Under the pieces are notes generated by a model. It saw only the letters and a program-made list of their open reading frames with translations. It was not told the DNA's origin and did no database searches. This document shows, piece after piece, positions 26,940-33,154 of a stretch of DNA of 33,154 nucleotides; the first letter of the stretch is position 1; every line of letters begins with the position of its first letter. The DNA comes from Comamonadaceae bacterium (GTDB taxonomy: Bacteria; Pseudomonadota; Gammaproteobacteria; Burkholderiales; Burkholderiaceae_C): contig JAIXRH010000046.1 of NCBI GenBank assembly GCA_027485285.1, positions 1 to 33,154 on the forward strand. The letters run 5' to 3'. A program made the translations under genes and the position numbers.

Positions 26940-28079
26940 ATGAAAAAAATACTCCTCTTGGGCTCGGGTGAGCTCGGCAAAGAATTCGTCATCAGCGCCA
27001 AGCGCTTGGGCTGCTATGTGGTGGCCTGTGACAGCTATGCAGGCGCGCCCGCCATGCAAGTGGCCGATGAATGCAGCGTGTTCAGCATGTTGGACGAGGC
27101 CGCCCTGCGCGCCGCCATTGCCCAGCACCAGCCCGACCTGATCGTGCCCGAGATCGAAGCCATCCGCACCGAGGTGTTGCTGGAAGTGGAAAAAGAAGGC
27201 TTTGAAGTCATCCCCAGCGCCCGCGCTGCCAACCTGACGATGAACCGTGACCGCATCCGCGACGTGGCCGTCGGCTTGGGCGTTCGTACCGCCAAGTTCA
27301 GCTATGCCGAATCTGCCGAAGACTTGCTGAGCCAAGCCAAGGCCATTGGCTTCCCAGTGGTGATCAAACCCGTGATGAGCTCCTCCGGCAAAGGCCAAAG
27401 TGTGGCCAAGACAGAAGCCGACATTCAAACCAGCTGGAACTACGCCTGCGAAGGCATGCGTGGCGACCGCCAAAAAGTGATTGTGGAAGAGTTCATCCAC
27501 TTTGAGTTTGAAATCACTCTGCTCACCGTACGCCAACGCAACGGCAGCACCGTGTTTTGCCAACCCATTGGCCACGTGCAAGAGCGCGGCGACTACCAAT
27601 ACAGCTGGCAGCCACAAGCCATGAAGCCTGAGTTTTTGAGGGCCGCTGAGCAAATGGCTGAAAAAGTCACCTCCGACCTGGGTGGTGCGGGCTTGTTTGG
27701 TGTGGAGTTCTTTGTGACCCAAGACGAAGTCATCTTCAGCGAGCTGAGCCCTCGCCCACACGACACGGGCATGGTCACCCTCATCAGCCAAAACCTGAGC
27801 GAGTTTGATTTGCATGCACGCGCCATTTTGGGCTTGCCCATTCCCAACATCGACACCGTCGAAGGGGCGAGCGCTGTCGTGCTGGCCACGCAGGAAGGCA
27901 CATCCCCCACCTTCACGGGCGTGGCCGAAGCCATGCGCGAGCCTGGCACCGATGTGCGCATTTTTGGCAAGCCCACCACGCGCCCTTACCGACGCATGGC
28001 GGTGGCCTTGGCCAAAGGCCCGAACGCCTTGGCACGTGCGCGGGCGGCCGCCAAGAAGATCGGCGTGGTCACGCTTTAA
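26940..28079 (+). CDS. purT: formate-dependent phosphoribosylglycinamide formyltransferase 2
   Basis: A 379-residue ATP-grasp enzyme that makes formyl-GAR from GAR, ATP and formate, the folate-independent route in purine synthesis. The N-terminal nucleotide-binding start is [15 protein letters not shown]. Family segments include [62 protein letters not shown] and [15 protein letters not shown], all close to E. coli PurT (392 residues). I use ATG 26940, since the reading frame upstream overlaps the formamidase and has no similarity. The stop overlaps the stop of the convergent formate dehydrogenase gene by four bases, with no terminator between. Confidence 0.96.
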   Translation: MKKILLLGSGELGKEFVISAKRLGCYVVACDSYAGAPAMQVADECSVFSMLDEAALRAAIAQHQPDLIVPEIEAIRTEVLLEVEKEGFEVIPSARAANLTMNRDRIRDVAVGLGVRTAKFSYAESAEDLLSQAKAIGFPVVIKPVMSSSGKGQSVAKTEADIQTSWNYACEGMRGDRQKVIVEEFIHFEFEITLLTVRQRNGSTVFCQPIGHVQERGDYQYSWQPQAMKPEFLRAAEQMAEKVTSDLGGAGLFGVEFFVTQDEVIFSELSPRPHDTGMVTLISQNLSEFDLHARAILGLPIPNIDTVEGASAVVLATQEGTSPTFTGVAEAMREPGTDVRIFGKPTTRPYRRMAVALAKGPNALARARAAAKKIGVVTL

Positions 28080-30961
28080 GCGTTGACGCCAAAGCCTGCA
28101 ACGCTTGGCAACTCGCCCCCTGCGTGAATGGCCACCGCGCAGTACTTGAACTCGGGAATTTTCCCGAACGGGTCCAGCGCTGGGTTGGTCATCATGTTGG
28201 CGGCGGCTTCGTAGTAGGCGAACGGCACAAACACCGCACCCTGTGGCGTGCCATCATCACGGCGCACGCGCAGCGTCACTTGGCCGCGGCGTGAGGCAAT
28301 GGTGATCACATCACCCGCCTCCACGCCCAATTGCGCGATGTCTGCACCACACATCGAAGCTGTCGCCGTAGGCTCCAACGCGTCAAGCACGGTGGCGCGT
28401 CGGGTCATGCTGCCCGTGTGCCAATGCTCTAACTGCCGACCCGTGATCAACACAAACGGATAGTCGCTGTCTGGGCGTTCGTTGGCAGGGATGATGTCGG
28501 CGGGCACCAAATGCACGCGACCATCGTCGGTGGCAAAACTGTCAATGAACACCGTGGGTGAGCCAGGGTCTTCCGCGTTCAAGCAGGGGTAGGTCACGCT
28601 GGACTCACGCTCTAAACGCTCCCACGTGATGCCGTTGATCGCGGCATGCATGGCTTGACGCATTTCGTCGAACACCTCGGCCACACCCTCGTGCTCACCT
28701 TGGTAGTTCCAATTCAAGCCAACTCTTTTTGCAATTTGTTGAATGATCCACAAATCTGCACGCGCTTGGCCGGGTGGGTCAATCGCTTGCTTGCCCAGTT
28801 GCACCATGCGGTCGGTGTTGCTGACCGTGCCGGTTTTTTCGGGCCATGCCGTTGCGGGCAGCACCACATCCGCCAGCCAAGCGGTTTCGGTCATGAAAAT
28901 ATCTTGCACCACCAAATGGTCCAGCGACGCCAAGGCGTGGCGTGCGTGGTTCAGATCGGGGTCACTCATCGCAGGGTTCTCGCCCATGATGTACATGCCG
29001 CGAATCTTGTGCGGGTCGCTGTCATCGGCCAAGATCTTGCCCATGATTTCCACCACGGTGTAGCCGGGTTGGTCATCCAGCGGTGTGTCCCAAAACTTTT
29101 CAAACCAATCGTGTGCCGCCCGGTTGGTCACACGTTGGTAGTTGGGGTACATCATGGGAATGAGGCCTGCATCGCTCGCACCCTGCACGTTGTTTTGACC
29201 GCGCAGTGGGTGCAAGCCGGAGCCGGGCTTGCCAATTTGACCTGTCACTGTGACCAAGGCAATCAAACAACGCGCGTTGTCAGTGCCGTGCACGTGCTGG
29301 CTCACACCCATGCCCCACAACACCATCGAGCCTTTCGACGTCGCAAACTCACGCGCCACTTCGCGCAAGGTCTCTGCAGGAATGCCGCAGATGGGTGCCA
29401 TCGCCTCGGGGCTGTAACCTTTGACGTTTTGTTTCAAAGCCTCGTAATTGCTGGCACGCAAACGGATGAACTCTTCATCCACCAAACCTTCTTCAATCAC
29501 GGTGTGAATCAATGCATTGAGCATCGCCACATCGGTGTCGGGCTTGAACTGCAAGGTGCGCCATGCGTGCTTGCCAATGTCGGTGATGCGCGGGTCAGCC
29601 AACACAATCTTAGTCCCGCGTTTGGCGGCATTCTTCATCCATGTGGCAGCCACAGGGTGGTTGGTGGTGGGGTTAGAGCCAATGACAAAAATCAAGCCGG
29701 CATGCTCGACGTCATTCACTTGGTTACTCACCGCCCCAGAACCCACACCCTCTAGCAGTGCGGCCACGCTGGACGCATGACACAAGCGTGTGCAGTGGTC
29801 CACGTTGTTCGAGCCAAAGCCGGTGCGCACCAACTTCTGGAACAAATACGCTTCTTCGTTGCTCCCCTTGGCCGAGCCAAAACCTGCCAAGGATTTTTTG
29901 CCATGGGTGTCGCGCAGCGCTTTGAGCTTGCCACCGGCCAAGGCCAAGGCCTCTTCCCACGTGGCTTCGCGGAACACCTCGGACCAATCGGCAGCAGCGC
30001 GATTGAGTAGGTCAATCGACGCAGGGTCTTTGGGCACACCTGCTTTGCGAATGAGTGGCATGGTCAAGCGTTGGGGGTTGTGGATGTAGTCGAAACCGAA
30101 GCGACCTTTCACACACAAACGGTTGTGGTTGGCGGGGCCATCGCGTCCCTCGACGCTCACTATGTGGTTGTCCTTCACGTTGTAGGTCAGCAAGCAACCC
30201 ACACCGCAAAACGGGCACACCGAATCCACTTTTTTGTCCACCACTTGTGAACCGACTTGGGTCTTGGGCATCAATGCACCCGTGGGGCAGGCTTGCACAC
30301 ACTCACCGCAAGCCACACACGAGCTGCTGCCCATCGCGTCGTTCAAATCAAACACAATTTGGCTCTGTGCACCCCGGTTGGCGTAGCCAATCACGTCGTT
30401 CACTTGCTCTTCACGGCAGGCACGCACGCAGCGGTTGCACTGAATGCAGGCATCCAAGTTCACCGCCATGGCGGGATGTGACACATCGCTTGCGGGTTGT
30501 TCGCGCCGCAGTGCCTGCAATTCAGGACGCACGGTCACATCCAGGCGAGAGGCCCAGTCACTCAGTTCGCCGTGTTCACCGACACCCGCTGCGCCAGGAG
30601 ATGCAGCAGCCGAATCATCATTCCACTTGTAGCCTTTATCCGGCATGTCGGAGAGCAACATCTCCAACACCATCTTCTGGCTCTTGACAGCCCGTTCACT
30701 CACCAACACTTCAAGGCCAGCAGTGGCCATGCGACAGCAGCTGGGTGCCAAGGTGCGTTCGCCTTTGATTTCAACCACACACGTGCGGCAATTGCCATCG
30801 GGGCGCAGGCCGTCTTTGTAGCAGAGGTGGGGAATGTCCACGCCGTGACGCTGTGCGGCTTTCAGAATGGTCTCGCCTTCATAGGCAGTCACAGCTTGGT
30901 CGTTGAGCTTGAACTCCAACGTTTGCGGCATGAAGTCAGCGGGTTTCATCGGGGCGTTCAC
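28076..30961 (-). CDS. NAD-dependent formate dehydrogenase, alpha (molybdenum) subunit
   Basis: A 961-residue subunit that oxidises formate to CO2. In order: an N-terminal 2Fe-2S ferredoxin-like domain ([20 protein letters not shown]), two 4Fe-4S motifs ([11 protein letters not shown] and [16 protein letters not shown]), the 4Fe-4S of the catalytic domain (CPFCGVGC... LCVKGRFG), and the molybdenum ligand Cys394 followed by His395 in HCTRLCHA. The C-terminal molybdopterin domain includes [15 protein letters not shown]. It is Cys- rather than Sec-dependent and has no twin-arginine signal, so it is a soluble cytoplasmic enzyme like FdsA. The start is GTG 30961, immediately after the stop of the beta subunit, because AGGAG lies 9 bases upstream; ATG 30949 is the alternative. 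Confidence 0.94.
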   Translation of the reverse strand: MNAPMKPADFMPQTLEFKLNDQAVTAYEGETILKAAQRHGVDIPHLCYKDGLRPDGNCRTCVVEIKGERTLAPSCCRMATAGLEVLVSERAVKSQKMVLEMLLSDMPDKGYKWNDDSAAASPGAAGVGEHGELSDWASRLDVTVRPELQALRREQPASDVSHPAMAVNLDACIQCNRCVRACREEQVNDVIGYANRGAQSQIVFDLNDAMGSSSCVACGECVQACPTGALMPKTQVGSQVVDKKVDSVCPFCGVGCLLTYNVKDNHIVSVEGRDGPANHNRLCVKGRFGFDYIHNPQRLTMPLIRKAGVPKDPASIDLLNRAAADWSEVFREATWEEALALAGGKLKALRDTHGKKSLAGFGSAKGSNEEAYLFQKLVRTGFGSNNVDHCTRLCHASSVAALLEGVGSGAVSNQVNDVEHAGLIFVIGSNPTTNHPVAATWMKNAAKRGTKIVLADPRITDIGKHAWRTLQFKPDTDVAMLNALIHTVIEEGLVDEEFIRLRASNYEALKQNVKGYSPEAMAPICGIPAETLREVAREFATSKGSMVLWGMGVSQHVHGTDNARCLIALVTVTGQIGKPGSGLHPLRGQNNVQGASDAGLIPMMYPNYQRVTNRAAHDWFEKFWDTPLDDQPGYTVVEIMGKILADDSDPHKIRGMYIMGENPAMSDPDLNHARHALASLDHLVVQDIFMTETAWLADVVLPATAWPEKTGTVSNTDRMVQLGKQAIDPPGQARADLWIIQQIAKRVGLNWNYQGEHEGVAEVFDEMRQAMHAAINGITWERLERESSVTYPCLNAEDPGSPTVFIDSFATDDGRVHLVPADIIPANERPDSDYPFVLITGRQLEHWHTGSMTRRATVLDALEPTATASMCGADIAQLGVEAGDVITIASRRGQVTLRVRRDDGTPQGAVFVPFAYYEAAANMMTNPALDPFGKIPEFKYCAVAIHAGGELPSVAGFGVNA

Positions 30962-32680
30962 TTAACCGATCTCCTGTGGGAAATACTTTTGCACACAACG
31001 CACAGGGTTGGGCGCAGCTTGTCCCAAGCCACAAATCGAGGCATCGGCCATCACTTGGTTCAAGTCTTCCAGGGTCGTGTTGTCCCACACCTTGGCCTGC
31101 ATCAGCTGCGCAGCTTTAGCGGTGCCCACACGACACGGCGTGCATTGGCCACAGCTTTCGTGTGCAAAGAAGTTCATCATGTTGATGGCTGCATCACGCG
31201 CCGAGTCGTGTTGGCTCAACACAATCACAGCCGCAGAACCAATGAAGCAACCGAAGGGCTGTAAGGTGTCAAAGTCCAAGGGAATGTCGTTCATGCGCGC
31301 GGGCAAGATGCCGCCCGACGCGCCACCTGGCAAATAGGCATAGAGCGCATGCCCATCCAGCATGCCGCCGCAATACTCGTCAATCAGCTCTTGAAGGGTG
31401 ATGCCCGCAGGCGCCAGCTTGACACCCGGCTGCTTGACGCGGCCGCTCACGCTGAAACTGCGCAACCCTTGGCGGCCATGTCGACCAAAACCGCTGAACC
31501 AGTCTGCGCCTTTTTGCACAATGTCACGCACCCAATACAGGGTTTCAAAGTTGTGTTCGAGGGTGGGCCTGCCAAACAACCCCACTTGCGCAATGTAGGG
31601 TGGGCGCATGCGGGGCTCGCCGCGTTTGCCTTCAATGCTCTCAATCATTGCGGACTCTTCACCGCAAATGTAGGCACCTGCACCCCGACGCAACGCGATG
31701 TGCGGCAAGGGGCAAGGCGGGTGGGCTTGCAAATGCGCCAGCGCTTGCGTGAGCAGCTCACGACAGCCGTGGTACTCATCGCGCAAATAAATATAAACCC
31801 CGTCAATGCCCACCACGTGCGCTGCCACCAACACGCCTTCTAAAAAGCGATGCGGGTCACGCTCCAGGTAAGTGCGGTCTTTGAAGGTGCCAGGCTCGCC
31901 CTCGTCAATGTTGACGGCCATCAAGCGTGGCGCAGCTTGCTCGCGCACGATGCGCCACTTGCGCCCTGCCGGAAAGCCTGCGCCACCCAAGCCGCGCAGA
32001 CCTGAGTCTTCCATGGCCTGGAGCACATGTTCGGCATCCGCTTTGCCTGCATGCAAATCAACCAGCAATTGGTAGCCGCCATCGCTCATGTACTCATCCA
32101 AGCCAACATGCTCGGTCATCACTTGTTGGGTTTGATTGGTTTGCACAGCGGCAAGCACCCGTTCAGGCGTGGCATGCGGGATAGGGTTTTGGTGGACCAC
32201 CGCAATCGGGGCTTGTTCGCATCGGCCCACACATGGCGCAGGGATGACGCGCACATCGGCACGGCCTAGCAATGCGGGTAATTTTTCTAGCAACTGTTTG
32301 GCACCCGTCAGCTCACAGCTCAAGCCATCGCACACGCGCACGGTCAGCGCTGGGACCGCCTGATCACCTCGGATGACTTCAAAGTGGTGGTAGAAGGTCG
32401 CCACTTCAAACACTTCGGCCATGGGTAAATTCATTTCTTTAGCCAAGGCCACCAAGTGACGGTCATGCAGACAACGATAGGCGTCGTTCAGTGTGTGCAA
32501 ATGCTCAATCAACACATCGCGGCGATGCGGCGCTTGACCAATCAATGCCCGCACTTCATCCAAAGACACACCGTCTGCTTGACGGCCTTTGAGTTGGCCT
32601 TTGAGACGAATGGTCTCGCGCATTTTTTCCAAAGTTTCGATGTGAACAGTCGGTAAACTTTGTGGGCTGGGTGGCTTCAT
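30962..32680 (-). CDS. formate dehydrogenase beta subunit, NuoE-NuoF fusion
   Basis: A 572-residue NADH-reducing subunit. Residues up to about 170 resemble NuoE/FdsG: FYHHFEVI, then the thioredoxin-like 2Fe-2S cysteines in CDGLSC and CVGRC. The rest resembles NuoF/FdsB: GLRGLGGAGFPAGRKW (NADH and FMN loop), NIDEGEPGTFKDR, GAGAYICGEESAMIESIEG and the 4Fe-4S motif ESCGQCTPCRVG, with a last Cys in SICGLGQ. In Rhodobacter and Cupriavidus FdsG and FdsB are separate; here they are one protein. It hands electrons from the alpha subunit to NAD. The gene lies 9 bp after a thiolase gene and abuts the alpha subunit gene. Confidence 0.94.
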   Translation of the reverse strand: MKPPSPQSLPTVHIETLEKMRETIRLKGQLKGRQADGVSLDEVRALIGQAPHRRDVLIEHLHTLNDAYRCLHDRHLVALAKEMNLPMAEVFEVATFYHHFEVIRGDQAVPALTVRVCDGLSCELTGAKQLLEKLPALLGRADVRVIPAPCVGRCEQAPIAVVHQNPIPHATPERVLAAVQTNQTQQVMTEHVGLDEYMSDGGYQLLVDLHAGKADAEHVLQAMEDSGLRGLGGAGFPAGRKWRIVREQAAPRLMAVNIDEGEPGTFKDRTYLERDPHRFLEGVLVAAHVVGIDGVYIYLRDEYHGCRELLTQALAHLQAHPPCPLPHIALRRGAGAYICGEESAMIESIEGKRGEPRMRPPYIAQVGLFGRPTLEHNFETLYWVRDIVQKGADWFSGFGRHGRQGLRSFSVSGRVKQPGVKLAPAGITLQELIDEYCGGMLDGHALYAYLPGGASGGILPARMNDIPLDFDTLQPFGCFIGSAAVIVLSQHDSARDAAINMMNFFAHESCGQCTPCRVGTAKAAQLMQAKVWDNTTLEDLNQVMADASICGLGQAAPNPVRCVQKYFPQEIG

Positions 32681-32689
32681 TTCTGTTGA

Positions 32690-33154
32690 TCAAACTTTCT
32701 CAATGATCAAGGCAATGCCCTGACCCACACCAATGCACATGGTGCACAAGGCATAGCGCCCGCCCGTGGTGTGCAAGCGGTTCATGGCCGTGGTGACCAA
32801 ACGTGCGCCCGACGCCCCCAGTGGATGACCCAGTGCAATTGCACCACCCCACGCGTTCACGCGGGCATCGTCATCCTTCAACCCCAGCATGCGCAGCACG
32901 GCCAACCCTTGCGCAGCAAATGCCTCATTGAGTTCAATGACATCCATTTGGTCCATCGTCAAGCCCGTTTGTGCCAGCACTTTTTGGGTGGCAGGCGCTG
33001 GGCCTATGCCCATCACGCGGGGGGCCACACCGGCGGTGGCCATGCCCACCACACGGGCTTTGGGCGTCAGGCCATATGACGTCACGCTCGCGTCATTGGC
33101 CAACAACAAAGCACAGGCGCCGTCGTTGACGCCACTGGCATTGCCTGCGGTCAC
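32690..33154 (-). CDS. thiolase, C-terminal part (3-oxoadipyl-CoA thiolase-like; cut by window edge)
   Basis: The last 154 codons of a thiolase; the gene enters from beyond the right edge, so the apparent GTG start is internal. It shows [41 protein letters not shown] and [10 protein letters not shown], which carries the proton-transfer cysteine. The last motif with CTMC is frequent in 3-oxoadipyl-CoA thiolases (PcaF/PaaJ type) as well as acetyl-CoA acetyltransferases. It could complete a beta-oxidation-like aromatic pathway, releasing acetyl-CoA. It lies 9 bp upstream of the formate dehydrogenase beta gene in the same orientation and so may share its transcript. Confidence 0.9.
   Translation of the reverse strand: MTAGNASGVNDGACALLLANDASVTSYGLTPKARVVGMATAGVAPRVMGIGPAPATQKVLAQTGLTMDQMDVIELNEAFAAQGLAVLRMLGLKDDDARVNAWGGAIALGHPLGASGARLVTTAMNRLHTTGGRYALCTMCIGVGQGIALIIEKV

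Noticed and set aside
28646-29755. Plus-strand open frame of 369 codons opposite the formate dehydrogenase alpha gene
   Set aside because: The minus-strand gene has all cofactor motifs; the plus frame has low-complexity His/Val-rich composition and no family signature.

Overview
The window looks like a chromosomal stretch of a Burkholderiales betaproteobacterium, probably Comamonadaceae. This is inferred from the high-GC codon use, the protein flavour (PepN, class I Fbp, RF2, PurT) and the Azoarcus-like aromatic catabolism genes. No database search was possible.

Left part (1-6841), mostly housekeeping: the start of an AMP-binding acyl-CoA synthetase on the minus strand, a divergent alpha/beta hydrolase, a small exported protein, prfB with its programmed +1 frameshift, pepN and fbp. 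A clear rho-independent terminator closes this block.

Middle part (6842-26862), a catabolic island of about 20 kb. Block A (6945-14725) resembles the aerobic 2-aminobenzoyl-CoA (anthranilate) pathway: a monooxygenase fused to an Old-Yellow-Enzyme reductase, an SDR, a MarR regulator, a crotonase-family protein, an acyl-CoA dehydrogenase, a benzoate/2-aminobenzoate-CoA ligase and a RidA-family protein. Block B (15777-21377) lies divergent from a LysR gene. It encodes a three-subunit molybdenum hydroxylase with a DHDPS-family lyase gene inserted between its subunit genes and a CoxG domain fused to its FAD subunit, followed by a 3-hydroxyanthranilate 3,4-dioxygenase. Block C (21431-26862) is a complete branched-chain-amino-acid-type ABC importer followed by an arylformamidase-like hydrolase. 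An 18-bp AT-rich near-palindrome just downstream of the -10 element of block A recurs with 16 of 18 bases identical in front of block C. This suggests one MarR regulon covering degradation and uptake.

Right part (26893-33154): purT (formate-dependent purine synthesis) converges on, and overlaps by 4 bp, a minus-strand operon of thiolase, fused NuoE/NuoF-type formate dehydrogenase subunit and formate dehydrogenase alpha subunit. A formate-releasing formamidase, a formate-using PurT and a formate dehydrogenase therefore lie side by side.

Working model (inference): an N-containing aromatic compound is imported and trimmed by the molybdenum hydroxylase, lyase and formamidase to an aminobenzoate. 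This is then activated to its CoA thioester and dearomatised by the monooxygenase/reductase and the beta-oxidation-like genes. The natural substrate cannot be read from the sequence. No gene-free stretch longer than 300 bases exists; the longest gap (6797-6944) holds a terminator, promoter and operator.
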